Positions 8,066 to 16,387 of a stretch of 64,000 bases of DNA are shown one piece after another; positions within the stretch are counted from its first letter, which is position 1, and each line of letters starts with the position of its first letter. Both the position numbers and the translations under genes were made by a program. This stretch comes from JACDAN01 sp963834825 (lineage in GTDB: Bacteria; Actinomycetota; Thermoleophilia; Gaiellales; Gaiellaceae). The stretch spans positions 558,001 to 622,000 of the forward strand of contig CAWICZ010000014.1 of the NCBI GenBank assembly GCA_963834825.1, written 5' to 3'. The notes beneath the pieces were generated by a model. The model searched no databases. It worked only from the letters and a program-made list of their open reading frames with translations, and had not been told where the DNA came from.

Positions 8066-9754
8066 TTAGGCGGCTTCGGGGAATCGTGTACGCGTCAGGT
8101 GCGCGGTGATTCGCCCGGCGTCGAGTGGCAGGACGGCCAGCTCAGGCGGCGGACGCCGGACGAAGCCGTCGAGAAGCAGGAGGTCCTCCGCTTGCTCCGG
8201 CGTGAGCGTGGCTCCGGCAGCTTCGCGAGTCGAACGACAGAGCGCGAGCCCGGCCCCGATCTCGCACCTTGCTCCGGCTCCCGGCGGCAGCGAGCGAACG
8301 ACACAGACCGCGCCCGCGCAGACGAAGAACGCCTTGCGCCACCCGGGCTCGAGCGCCGGAGCGACCAGACAGAGCTCGAGCCCGCGTAACCGCTCCAGCC
8401 GGCGTAGGCGGTCGAGGACGTGCTCGAGCGCTTCGATGCGATCCCGAAGCCTGGCTGCCTCCTCGTAGCGGAGGCTCTCGGCCAGGTGCGAAAGCCGCGC
8501 TTGGAGCCTCGGCAACGGCCCGCCCTGGAGGAGATCGTCGAGCTCCTCGTCGGTGCTCAGCGCGAGCGCACGCGCCGCGAGGGATGCTGTTCGGCGACTG
8601 CCGATCGGACCGAGCTCGGTCGCGCTCTTCGTCACGACGAAGTCCTCGCCCCGGCGTCTGAGGTACACGCCGTGCTCCTTCCTGCGGCTGCGGGAGTTGG
8701 CCGGCGGCTGCAGCTCCCGGATCAGCCTCAGCTCCTCGAGCGCCGCCTCCAGCTCGGATCCCAGCACGCGCCACTCGACGCGTTCGAGCGCGTGCAGGGC
8801 CGCCTCGACCGAGGGTCGCTGGCGCTCGCTGCGGAAGTACGAACGAAGGCGGGCGCGGAGGTCGCGGGCCCGACCGACGTAGAGCACCTGGTCGTGGCGG
8901 TCGCGAAAGAGGTAGACGCCGGGCCTGGTCGGGGCGCCGTGGGCAAGAGCCCGCTTGCCGTACACGCGACGCTTGCGCGGGGCGGCGAGCTTGCGCAGCT
9001 CGGACAGACGCCTCGCGCCCAGCTCCTGAGCCAGCCCGATCAGGTGCACCAGCACCTCGGCCGTCGCCTCGGCATCGGGCAGGGCACGGTGGCATGGTCT
9101 GGTCGAAACGCCGAAGAACTGGGCGAGCGAGGCGAGGCCGACGCGGCGGACGCGGCCCTCGAGCAGGCGCCGGGCGAGCGCCGCCGTGCAGAGCGGTGGC
9201 TCGGACAACCGCCGCCCGTGGAGCAGTCGTAGCTGTCGCTCGAGGAAGCGCTGGTCGAAGCGGGCGTTGTGGGCGACGAGGAGGTCGTCGCCCGCGAAGG
9301 TGAGGAACCGCCTGACGACGCTGGAGGCGGAAGGGGCGCGCCGCAGCTCCTGCTCCCGCAAGCCGGTGAGACGAGCTACGGGCTCCGGAAGGGCAACTCC
9401 GGGATTCACGAGCGACTGAAACGAGTCGACGGGCTCGAGCGCCCGCACGCGAACGGCCCCGAGCTCGCAGATGCGGTCGCGTTCGGCCGAGAGGCCGGTC
9501 GTCTCGAGGTCGAAGACCACGAACTCGGTCTCCTCCAGCAACGGGTCCGCGCGTTGTTCGGCCAGCGAGACAGTGGCGCCCGCGCAGACGACTCGACCGT
9601 CGCCGGCGGTCACGTCAGCGAGCAGGGAGCACGCGAGGCCTTCCGAGATCGATGGGGTGGCAAAGAGCGAGCGGGCAGCCTCGACAGCCGAAAGCGACCC
9701 GCGTTCCTCGAGCGTGTCGACCAGGCGATCGAGTGCATCGAGCGCAAGCTGCAC
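8066..9754 (-). CDS. DEDD exonuclease - GIY-YIG (UvrC-like) fusion nuclease
   Basis: Two nuclease domains in one chain. The N-terminal half is a DnaQ-type 3'-5' exonuclease (FVVFDLETTG, then VAHNARFDQRFL and a distal HRALPDAEATAEV). The middle is a GIY-YIG domain like the N-terminus of UvrC/Cho (RPGVYLFRDRHDQVLYVGRARDLRARLRSYF), followed by a UVR-like helix (SLRYEEAARLRDRIEALE). This architecture is known in Actinobacteria and points to DNA repair. A perfect LexA palindrome overlaps the longest reading of the N-terminus, so I prefer GTG 9754, downstream of it; ATG 9775 or TTG 9790 are alternatives. Confidence 0.85.
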   Translation of the reverse strand: MQLALDALDRLVDTLEERGSLSAVEAARSLFATPSISEGLACSLLADVTAGDGRVVCAGATVSLAEQRADPLLEETEFVVFDLETTGLSAERDRICELGAVRVRALEPVDSFQSLVNPGVALPEPVARLTGLREQELRRAPSASSVVRRFLTFAGDDLLVAHNARFDQRFLERQLRLLHGRRLSEPPLCTAALARRLLEGRVRRVGLASLAQFFGVSTRPCHRALPDAEATAEVLVHLIGLAQELGARRLSELRKLAAPRKRRVYGKRALAHGAPTRPGVYLFRDRHDQVLYVGRARDLRARLRSYFRSERQRPSVEAALHALERVEWRVLGSELEAALEELRLIRELQPPANSRSRRKEHGVYLRRRGEDFVVTKSATELGPIGSRRTASLAARALALSTDEELDDLLQGGPLPRLQARLSHLAESLRYEEAARLRDRIEALEHVLDRLRRLERLRGLELCLVAPALEPGWRKAFFVCAGAVCVVRSLPPGAGARCEIGAGLALCRSTREAAGATLTPEQAEDLLLLDGFVRRPPPELAVLPLDAGRITAHLTRTRFPEAA

Positions 9755-9767
9755 TCCACAGATGAAA

Positions 9768-9783
9768 GCGAACATATGTTCGC
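9768..9783. promoter_or_regulatory. LexA operator (SOS box)
   Basis: GCGAACATATGTTCGC is a perfect 16-bp palindrome containing the Gram-positive/actinobacterial LexA core GAAC-N4-GTTC. It sits at the start of the exonuclease/GIY-YIG gene and 90 bp before the divergent ferritin-like gene. Confidence 0.85.
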
Positions 9784-9873
9784 TTGGCAAGATCGGCGGC
9801 CGATCCGAACCGTTTCGCGGCGGTCAGCGAACCAGCGGTGCCCGCCCACAGATCGGACAAGGAGGACACGGGA

Positions 9874-10455
9874 ATGGAGACCACTCGAGCCACCTTCCTG
9901 CGCCGTGGCGCCAAAGGCGGCCTGGCGCTCGTGGCCGGCGGATCGCTGCTCGGACTCGCCGAAGGAACGGCGCTGGCCGCGCCCAACGCGGACGCCGACA
10001 TCGCCAAGCTGGCCGCAACAGCCGAGCTGCTCGCGATCGACTTCTACCGGCGCGCGATCGCGTCGAGGAAGTTCTCGCGCGACGAGCTCGGCTACATGCA
10101 AGCTGCGCTCGGCAACGAGCAGGCGCACTACAAGGCGCTCGCCGGCGTGCTCGGACGGGCCGCCCCGAAGCGCCTGCAGTTCAAGTACCCGAACCGCTCA
10201 TTCGCCTCGGCGAAGTCGATCGGCAAGCTCGGTCAGGCGCTCGAGACCGCGTTCGTCGGTGCGTACATGGGCGCCGTCACCGCGCTCAAGTCGAACGAGC
10301 TGAAGGGCGTCGCCGCCCAGATCGGCGCCAACGAGTCACGGCACCTGAGCGTGCTGACGAACATCGCGGCCGGCGGGATCGTGCCCGCTCCGGCGCTGCC
10401 CAAGGTGCTGACCGCGGCGCAGGCAACCGCCGCCGTGAAGCCGTTCCTCGTCTGA
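9874..10455 (+). CDS. Exported ferritin-like domain protein
   Basis: Small exported ferritin-like four-helix protein. The N-terminus has a Tat-like signal (FLRRGAKGGLALVAGGSLLG) ending near ALAAP. The mature part carries helices with spaced acidic and histidine residues (ELLAIDFYRRA, NEQAHYKAL, ANESRHLSVL) typical of di-iron carboxylate folds. ATG 9874 follows AAGGAGG; the reading open to 9784 would run through the ribosome site. Co-location with the LexA box raises the possibility of damage-linked expression, but that operator may serve only the opposite gene. A clear terminator follows. Confidence 0.7.
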   Translation: METTRATFLRRGAKGGLALVAGGSLLGLAEGTALAAPNADADIAKLAATAELLAIDFYRRAIASRKFSRDELGYMQAALGNEQAHYKALAGVLGRAAPKRLQFKYPNRSFASAKSIGKLGQALETAFVGAYMGAVTALKSNELKGVAAQIGANESRHLSVLTNIAAGGIVPAPALPKVLTAAQATAAVKPFLV

Positions 10456-10483
10456 GCACGGCCCGGTCCGACCTCCGCGACTG

Positions 10484-10507
10484 AAAAGCCCGCACTTGCG
10501 GGCTTTT
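10484..10507. terminator. Bidirectional rho-independent terminator
   Basis: AAAAGCCCGC-ACTT-GCGGGCTTTT: a 10-bp perfect stem, four-base loop and flanking A/T runs, 28 nt after the ferritin-like gene. Confidence 0.92.
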
Positions 10508-10553
10508 CATCGTGCGTGAAAGGCCGATCAGAACTAGGCACGCCGGGAAGCCG

Positions 10554-10559
10554 CATACT
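10554..10559 (+). promoter_or_regulatory. -10-like box CATACT before the hydrolase gene
   Basis: CATACT, then CGTTCC and GTG 10566: the N6 leaderless spacing seen repeatedly in the window. The first base departs from TANNNT. Confidence 0.4.
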
Positions 10560-10565
10560 CGTTCC

Positions 10566-11360
10566 GTGCCCGAGGTTCGCGTCAACGGTGTGTCCCTCTA
10601 TTACGAGGAGCACGGGACCGGAGCGGCGATCCTGGGCATCCACGGAGGTGGGAGCTCCGCGGCGATGTGGACCGGCGCCGCCGCCGAGCTGGCGACTCGC
10701 GGACGCACGATCCTGTATGACCGCCGGGGATCGTTCCGAAGCGAGCGCCCGGAGCCGTACGCCACGAACGTGCACGAGCAAGCGGACGATGCGGCGGCGC
10801 TGATCGACGCACTCGCGGCTGCGCCGGCAATCGTGATCGGGCGCAGCTACGGCGGCGCGATTGCGATCGACCTCGCGCTGCGGTACTCAGACCGTGTTCG
10901 CGCTCTGGCGCTCCTGGAGGGCGATGTGTCGTCACTGAGCGAAACGGCCGCGCGGGAGGCGGCAGAACTCACCGAGTCGATCTTGGCCGCGGCGGAGGTA
11001 GACATGGACACCGTCGCCCCGACGGTGATGCGCGAGGTGCTCGGCGATGCGGGCTGGGAAGGATTGCCCGAGGAGGTCAAGGAGATCCTCACGGCTAACG
11101 GCCCGGCGCTCGTCGCCGAGGTCCGCGGCGGCTTCCCCGATGTGACCGCGGAGCAACTTGCCACGATCGACCAGGAGACGCTGTTCGTCGTCGCCAGCGA
11201 TTCTGTCTTCGACTACGCGGAGACGGCTGAGGCGCTCGCCGCAGCGATGCCCTCAGTCAGGGTCGAGTGGGTCGAGGGCGGTCACGCAATCAACCCCGCC
11301 CACCCCGTGGTGCTCGGGTTCATCGACGAGGTGCTCGCAGCTACCCGCGGACGCGGCTAG
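10566..11360 (+). CDS. Alpha/beta-fold hydrolase
   Basis: Alpha/beta hydrolase of about 264 residues. The oxyanion-hole motif GIHGGGSS, the nucleophile elbow GRSYGG and a late histidine in EGGHAINPAHP give the full Ser-Asp-His set; DSVFDYAETAEAL provides the likely acid region. Substrate is unknown. GTG 10566 is chosen because it starts the conserved sequence (PEVRVNGVSLYYEEHG) and follows a leaderless-type -10. The 3' end overlaps the convergent oxidoreductase by 20 bp. Confidence 0.82.
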   Translation: MPEVRVNGVSLYYEEHGTGAAILGIHGGGSSAAMWTGAAAELATRGRTILYDRRGSFRSERPEPYATNVHEQADDAAALIDALAAAPAIVIGRSYGGAIAIDLALRYSDRVRALALLEGDVSSLSETAAREAAELTESILAAAEVDMDTVAPTVMREVLGDAGWEGLPEEVKEILTANGPALVAEVRGGFPDVTAEQLATIDQETLFVVASDSVFDYAETAEALAAAMPSVRVEWVEGGHAINPAHPVVLGFIDEVLAATRGRG

Positions 11361-12558
11361 CAACCCGGCGGGCCACGATCGCCGCGTCCTCGCCGACCCC
11401 GACCAGGAGCGACGACTTCCGCTTGCGCAAGAAGTGGACGCCGACGAAGTAGACCCCGGGTACCGCAGCGCTCTCGCCGTCCTCGTGGATCGGGAATCCG
11501 TGCTCGTCGAAGGCCTCAGGCCAGCCGAGCCACGAGTCGTAGTCGGGGCGAAATCCCGTGGCGAAGAGGACTGCCCCGAAGCCGCTGAGATCGACCCGTT
11601 CGGGCCCCTCGCCCTCGAACGGCACCGGCTGCTCGGGCCCGGGGCCGTCCAACCCACGCTCCTGTGCGAGCGCGCGTACGAGCGCCCCGAACTGGTCGTG
11701 CCGCTCGTCTCCCCACGCCACGCTCTCCTCGAGATCCGGGGCGAAGCGGGCGACGTGACCGTCGGCGCCCAGGAAGCGTCCCGTCAGCGTGACCCCTGAC
11801 TCCCGAAGCGTCCGCAGGTGGAGATCGTGTCCGCCGCCATGGCCGGTCGTGAGGATGTTCCCCGCGAGCCGGGCGGCCGGCGTCGGCAGCGATTCGACGG
11901 TGTGGTCCATGAAGCCCGTCTCGACCGCCCACCAGATCATGTCGCGACCGTCGATCCGACGAGGAGCCCACGGCACTTTCCCGCAGGCGAGGACGACGTC
12001 GCGACCGGCATCGTGGAGCTCCTCGGCGATCTGACATCCCGACTGACCGCTGCCGACGACGAGCACCGGCCCAGGCGGAAGCGCGTCCTCCGATCGGTAA
12101 TCCTCGACGTCGAGCTGCAGGAGGTCGGACGGCAGCGTCGTCGCAGCTTCGGGTCGATGAGGACGTTGGTACGCGCCGGTCGCGATCACCACCCCGTCGG
12201 CGCTCAGATCATCGGACGTCGTCTCGAGCACGAAGGCTCCGTTTCGGCTGACGACCGAGCGGACCTCGACTCCCTCTCGAATCGGGAGCTCGGAGACGGC
12301 TGCATATCGCTCCAGGAACGCGACGATCTCGTCGCGCGGCAAGTACCCATCGGGATCGGCGCCCTCGTAGGCGTACTCGGGGAGCTGTGTGGCCCAGTTC
12401 GGGGTCACCAGGCAGAAGCTGTCCCAGCGATCGCGCCACGTCTGCGCCACCCGGCCGCGCTCCAGCACGAGATGCTCGACGCCGAGCCCCTTGAGCTCGT
12501 GACTGACGGCCAGCCCCGCCTGACCGCCGCCGATCACCGCCGCTTCAACGTGCTCCAT
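11341..12558 (-). CDS. Flavin-containing monooxygenase-like NAD(P)/FAD oxidoreductase
   Basis: Two-dinucleotide-fold flavoprotein of about 405 residues, like the CzcO/FMO-type monooxygenases. GGGQAGLAVSHEL near residue 10 binds FAD; VVGSGQSGCQIAEEL near residue 170 binds NADPH. The FMO-like WRDRWDSFCLVTPNW segment lies between them, and the C-terminus has the ATGFRPDY and YFVGVHFLRKRKSSLL motifs. It probably oxidises a small substrate at N, S or a ketone; which one cannot be told. ATG 12558 shares an overlapping -10 region with the divergent citryl-CoA-lyase-like gene. Confidence 0.82.
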   Translation of the reverse strand: MEHVEAAVIGGGQAGLAVSHELKGLGVEHLVLERGRVAQTWRDRWDSFCLVTPNWATQLPEYAYEGADPDGYLPRDEIVAFLERYAAVSELPIREGVEVRSVVSRNGAFVLETTSDDLSADGVVIATGAYQRPHRPEAATTLPSDLLQLDVEDYRSEDALPPGPVLVVGSGQSGCQIAEELHDAGRDVVLACGKVPWAPRRIDGRDMIWWAVETGFMDHTVESLPTPAARLAGNILTTGHGGGHDLHLRTLRESGVTLTGRFLGADGHVARFAPDLEESVAWGDERHDQFGALVRALAQERGLDGPGPEQPVPFEGEGPERVDLSGFGAVLFATGFRPDYDSWLGWPEAFDEHGFPIHEDGESAAVPGVYFVGVHFLRKRKSSLLVGVGEDAAIVARRVASRVRG

Positions 12559-12563
12559 TGCGG

Positions 12564-12570
12564 CATTGTC
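12564..12570. promoter_or_regulatory. Overlapping divergent -10 boxes of two leaderless genes
   Basis: On the plus strand CATTGT (12564-12569) is followed by 6 nt and ATG 12576. On the minus strand GACAAT (12570-12565) is followed by 6 nt and ATG 12558. The two hexamers share five base pairs, and the start codons are only 17 bp apart. Confidence 0.6.
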
Positions 12571-12575
12571 CCCGT

Positions 12576-13322
12576 ATGGAGCGCGCAGACCGCGTGAGCC
12601 ACATCAGCCAGGCCTATCCCGACCGGGTCGAGGTACGCGGACGCGACCTCACCGGGGAGCTCATGGGCCGGCTCAGCTTCACCGAGTACTTCCACCTGCT
12701 GCTCACCGGCGAGGAGCCGACCGAGGAGCAGCGGTTCTTCCTCGACCTGGTGCTGGTCTCGATCGCCGAGCACGGGATGATGCCCACCAACATCGCGGCG
12801 CGCATGACGCTCGCGGCCGACCCGGAATCGCTCCAGGGAGCCGTCGCCGCGGGGATTCTCGGCGCGGGCCCGGTGATCCTCGGGACCTCCGAAGAGTGCG
12901 CCCGCCTGCTCGAGGAGGCACGCGCCTCCGGTCGGGAGCCGCTGGAGATCGCCCGCGAGCTTCACGCCGCCGGCGGCAAGGTCCCAGGCTTCGGGCACCC
13001 GGTCCACAAACCCCTCGACCCGCGCGCTGAGCGGATCCTCGAGCTCGCGGATCAGCGCGGGGTCAGCGGTCAGCACGTCGAGCTCGCGCGCCGCCTCGGC
13101 GATGCCGTGGCGCAGACCTGGGGCAAGCCGCTCACGATGAACGTCTCGATGCCGATCGCGGCGGTCATGCTCGATCTCGGCTTTCCCGTCGCTGCGGTGA
13201 AAGCCGTTCCGATCCTCGCCCGCACCGGCGGCCTGCTCGCGCATCTGGCCGAGGAGCAGGAACAGCCGCTCGGCTTTGTGCTTGCTCGCGCCGCCGAGGA
13301 GGCGATCGAGTACGACGGCTGA
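12576..13322 (+). CDS. Citryl-CoA lyase / citrate synthase-family protein
   Basis: Short citrate-synthase-fold protein (about 248 residues) resembling citryl-CoA lyases and the CitE/ACLY C-terminal domain. The active-site block GKVPGFGHPVHKPLDPRA includes the catalytic histidine; PTNIAARMTLAADPESLQGAVAAGILG is the substrate-binding segment. It lacks the N-terminal domain of full citrate synthases. It would cleave or form citryl-CoA-like or other 3-hydroxy-3-carboxyacyl-CoA compounds. The downstream acyl-CoA ligase overlaps its end, suggesting the pair acts on one carboxylic acid. Confidence 0.75.
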   Translation: MERADRVSHISQAYPDRVEVRGRDLTGELMGRLSFTEYFHLLLTGEEPTEEQRFFLDLVLVSIAEHGMMPTNIAARMTLAADPESLQGAVAAGILGAGPVILGTSEECARLLEEARASGREPLEIARELHAAGGKVPGFGHPVHKPLDPRAERILELADQRGVSGQHVELARRLGDAVAQTWGKPLTMNVSMPIAAVMLDLGFPVAAVKAVPILARTGGLLAHLAEEQEQPLGFVLARAAEEAIEYDG

Positions 13323-14580
13323 CGTCGAGACCCTCCCCTGGGACGAGCAGCTCGCCCTCGACGGCGAGCGCTACCGCTCCCAGCTCGCCTACGTCCTCGA
13401 CCGCTCGGCGTTCTACCGGGAGAAGCTCGGCGCGACGGGGCTCAGCGACAGGCTCGCGGACATCGCCCAGCTGCCCCTGACCGAGAAGGCCGAGCTTCGA
13501 GCGACGGTCACGCCCGACAATCCGATCGGCGCGCATCTCTGCGCCGATCCGTCCGAGATCGTCCGGATCTACTCGACGAGCGGCACCACCGGTACGCCCA
13601 GCTACATCCCGCTCACCGCGGGCGATCTCGACAACTGGGTCACCGGATCGGCGCGCAGCTACGCGGCCTCGGGGATCGCAGCCGGCCAGCGCATCGTCAG
13701 CACCTACAACGCCGGGCCTTTCGTGGCCGGCGCGGCGCTCGCCGCGTTCGACCGGATCGGCCTCACGCACATCCCGGTCGGCACCGGGAACACGGACCGC
13801 CTGTTGAAGGCGGTCGAGCTTCTCCGGCCCGAGGCCGTTGTCCTCACCCCGTCGTACGCCGCGTACCTGGCCGAGAACCACGACCTTCGCCAGTCCAGCG
13901 TCGAGCGCGTCCTCGTCGCGGGTGAGCCCGGCGGTGGCGAGCCGGCGTTTCGCGCCAAGCTCGAGGCGGGTTGGGGTGCGCGGGCCACCGAGGCGATGGG
14001 GATCGGCGACATCGGCGTGTCGCTCTGGGGCGAGTGCGAGGAGCAGGACGGCATGCATCTCGGCGCCCGCGGCTTCGTCCACGCGGAGCTGATCGAGCCC
14101 GAGACGGGTGACGCAGTCGAGCTGGAGGACGGGGCCACCGGCGAGCTCGTGCTGACGCATCTGCAGCACCGCGCGGCGCCGCTCCTGCGCTTTCGCACGC
14201 GCGACCACGTCGAGGTCCGGACGAGCCCCTGCGCCTGCGGCCGCACCGGTCCCCGCGTGCGCTGCATCGGGCGGACCGACGACATGCTGATCGTCCGCGG
14301 CGTCAACGTCTTCCCCTCGGCGATCCGCGAGGTCGTGAGCGCCTTCGCCCCCGAGGTCAGCGGTCACATCCTCGTCAGGCCGGAAGCGGCGGGCGTGAAG
14401 CAGGAGCCGCCGCTGCCCGTCAGCGTCGAGCTTGCCCGCGACGCATCGGCGGACGCCGCGCTTGCGGACACGATCAGCAAGCGATTGCGCGACGTTCTGG
14501 TGGTTCAGGCACGCGTCGAGCTCGTGCCGTGGGGGAGCCTGCGGCGCAGCGAGTACAAGTCGACGATGGTCGAGCGCTGA
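13276..14580 (+). CDS. PaaK-like phenylacetate-CoA ligase family protein
   Basis: AMP-forming acyl-CoA ligase of the phenylacetate-CoA ligase type. Motifs: RIYSTSGTTGTPSYIP (P-loop), the E-x-M-G-x-G-D-I-G-type block (AMGIGDIGVSLWGEC), LRFRTRDHVEV, and the C-terminal GRTDDMLIVRGVNVFP. About 415 residues after the family start. The start is unclear: the nearest standard codons are TTG 13276 and 13282, inside the upstream gene, but GAGGAGG at 13291-13297 points to a start a little later, where only ACG codons are in frame. It overlaps the MetE-like gene by one base (TGATG). Confidence 0.8.
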   Translation: MCLLAPPRRRSSTTADVETLPWDEQLALDGERYRSQLAYVLDRSAFYREKLGATGLSDRLADIAQLPLTEKAELRATVTPDNPIGAHLCADPSEIVRIYSTSGTTGTPSYIPLTAGDLDNWVTGSARSYAASGIAAGQRIVSTYNAGPFVAGAALAAFDRIGLTHIPVGTGNTDRLLKAVELLRPEAVVLTPSYAAYLAENHDLRQSSVERVLVAGEPGGGEPAFRAKLEAGWGARATEAMGIGDIGVSLWGECEEQDGMHLGARGFVHAELIEPETGDAVELEDGATGELVLTHLQHRAAPLLRFRTRDHVEVRTSPCACGRTGPRVRCIGRTDDMLIVRGVNVFPSAIREVVSAFAPEVSGHILVRPEAAGVKQEPPLPVSVELARDASADAALADTISKRLRDVLVVQARVELVPWGSLRRSEYKSTMVER

Positions 14581-15599
14581 TGCTCGTCACGACGGTCGTC
14601 GGGAGCTACCCGCAGCCCGACTGGTTGATCGATCGGGAACGACTCGGGGCGCGGCTGCCGCCGCGGGTGCGGGCGCGCGAGCTCTGGCGGGTGCCCGAGC
14701 CCTACCTCGAGGAGGCCCAGGACGACGCGACCCGGATCGCGGTCCAGGACATGGAGCGCGCCGGCGTCGACGTCATCACCGACGGCGAGATGAGGCGCGA
14801 GAGCTACTCCAACCGCTTCGCCACGGCGCTCGACGGCGTCGACCTGGACGACCCGGGCGTCGCGCTCGATCGCACCGGGCACGAGAACCCCGTTCCGAGG
14901 GTCGTCGGCCCGATCCGCCGCACACGCCCGGTCGAGACCCGCGACGTCGAGTTCCTCCGCTCGATCACCGATCGCCGGATCAAGATCACCGTCCCGGGGC
15001 CGTTCACGATGACCCACCAGGCCCAGAACGACCACTACCCGGACGAACGGAGCCTCGCGCTCGCCTACGCAGAAGCCGTCAACGAGGAGCTGCGCGACCT
15101 CAAGGCTGCCGGCGCCGACGTCGTCCAGATCGACGAGCCGTATCTCCAGGCGCGGCCCGAGCCGGCGCGGGAGTACGCCGTCGAGGCCATCAACCGCGCC
15201 CTCGACGGCATCGAGGGCGAGACGGTGCTCCACACTTGCTTCGGCTACGCGCACATCGTCAAGAGTCGGCTGACCGGCTACCCGTTTCTCCGCGAGCTCG
15301 GCGACTGCGCGGCGAGCCACATCTCGCTCGAGGCGGCTCAGCCGAAGCTGGACGCTTCGTTGCTCCGCGACCTCCCCGGCAAGACCATTGTCCTTGGGGT
15401 GCTCGATCTCGGAGCGAGCGAGGCCGAGACGCCGGCGCTGGTCGCGGACCGGATCCGGCGTGCGCTCGGAGTGGTGGAGCCGGAGCGTCTCGTCGTTGCG
15501 CCTGACTGCGGGATGAAGTACCTCTCGCGCGACCTGGCGTTCCGTAAGCTCGAGGCTATGGTTGCCGGGGCGCGCCTGGTCGGCAAAGATTTCGCCTGA
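14580..15599 (+). CDS. MetE-like / cobalamin-independent methionine synthase C-terminal domain protein
   Basis: TIM-barrel protein resembling the C-terminal catalytic domain of MetE and archaeal MetE-like methyltransferases. Length is about 339 residues, without the MetE N-terminal duplicate. Motifs: TTVVGSYPQP at the N-terminus, DVITDGEMRRESY, VQIDEPYL and the zinc-ligand-like HTCFGYAH, with a distal cysteine in VVAPDCGMKYLSRDLA. These match the zinc-binding His/Cys/Glu/Cys pattern. It likely moves a methyl or related group between a thiol and a folate- or corrinoid-like donor. Start ATG overlaps the upstream stop codon by one base. Confidence 0.78.
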   Translation: MLVTTVVGSYPQPDWLIDRERLGARLPPRVRARELWRVPEPYLEEAQDDATRIAVQDMERAGVDVITDGEMRRESYSNRFATALDGVDLDDPGVALDRTGHENPVPRVVGPIRRTRPVETRDVEFLRSITDRRIKITVPGPFTMTHQAQNDHYPDERSLALAYAEAVNEELRDLKAAGADVVQIDEPYLQARPEPAREYAVEAINRALDGIEGETVLHTCFGYAHIVKSRLTGYPFLRELGDCAASHISLEAAQPKLDASLLRDLPGKTIVLGVLDLGASEAETPALVADRIRRALGVVEPERLVVAPDCGMKYLSRDLAFRKLEAMVAGARLVGKDFA

Positions 15600-15625
15600 G
15601 ACGAGCTATAAGGGAGGGTTTGGTT

Positions 15626-16330
15626 ATGCCACCACCGATGAAGCTGAACATGCTGCCGCCCAGTGTGAACAACATGTCGGTCCGCGTCTTCGTGCGGGCC
15701 GCCGGGCTCCCGGTCGACGAAGAGAACGTCTGGGGCCAGACGCAAGAGGATGCCTACCTGTCGAAGTACCCGGCCGGCTTGACGCCGACGATCGAGACCG
15801 ACGAGGTCCCCAAGGGCGTTCTCGGAGAAAGCTGCGCGGTGATGATGTACCTCGCGAGCCGGGAAGGGCTCGACAACCTCTACCCGACGGACCTCGGCCG
15901 TCGCGCGATGGTCGACAGCGCGAACTTCTACACGCTCAGCATTCTCTATCCACTCCTGACTCGCGCGACGTATCCACGTCTGGGCTTCTCCGGGTACCCA
16001 GGCGAGGTGTCCACGTCTGACGCGTCCGACGACCAGAAGGACGCGGCCCGCCACGCGGCCGAGGACGCTCTTCCGCGGATCTTGGACGTCTATCCGGCGT
16101 TCTACGGCACCGACACCGGCTTCATCGGCGGCGGTGACAGCCCGACGATCGCCGACATTCGCCTCGCAGCGACGTTGGAGTTCCTCGCGGTCACGGACAC
16201 CGGGCTTCCGAGCTGGGCGACGGACTACGTCCAACGAGTCGAATCGGCACTCGGCGATGCGTACAGCGAGCCGGCGGCCGACGTGCGCGGCTACGTCGCG
16301 CAAGTCAAAGGCGAGGCCGTCGCGACGTAG
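15626..16330 (+). CDS. Glutathione S-transferase-like protein
   Basis: Two-domain GST-fold protein of about 234 residues. The N-terminal thioredoxin-like half contains NNMSVRVFVRAAGLPVDEENV and SKYPAGLTPTIETDE, with the GST signature E-S-x-A (LGESCAVMMYLA). The C-terminal helical half has the conserved SPTIADIRLAATLEFL segment. Actinobacteria generally lack glutathione, so the thiol partner may be different. ATG 15626 has GGGAGG 8 nt upstream. Confidence 0.72.
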   Translation: MPPPMKLNMLPPSVNNMSVRVFVRAAGLPVDEENVWGQTQEDAYLSKYPAGLTPTIETDEVPKGVLGESCAVMMYLASREGLDNLYPTDLGRRAMVDSANFYTLSILYPLLTRATYPRLGFSGYPGEVSTSDASDDQKDAARHAAEDALPRILDVYPAFYGTDTGFIGGGDSPTIADIRLAATLEFLAVTDTGLPSWATDYVQRVESALGDAYSEPAADVRGYVAQVKGEAVAT

Positions 16331-16387
16331 CCCGAGCGAACGCCAGCCATACCCGCTGAGCCGCGGGGTGAGCGCCTTGATCGGCGG

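Noticed and set aside
8051..12570. The motif CCATTGTCCCC / GCATTGTCCCC recurs near 8056 and 12564 and looked like a dispersed repeat
   Set aside because: Each instance is the -10 box region 6 nt from a start codon, so it is a promoter pattern rather than a repeat element.
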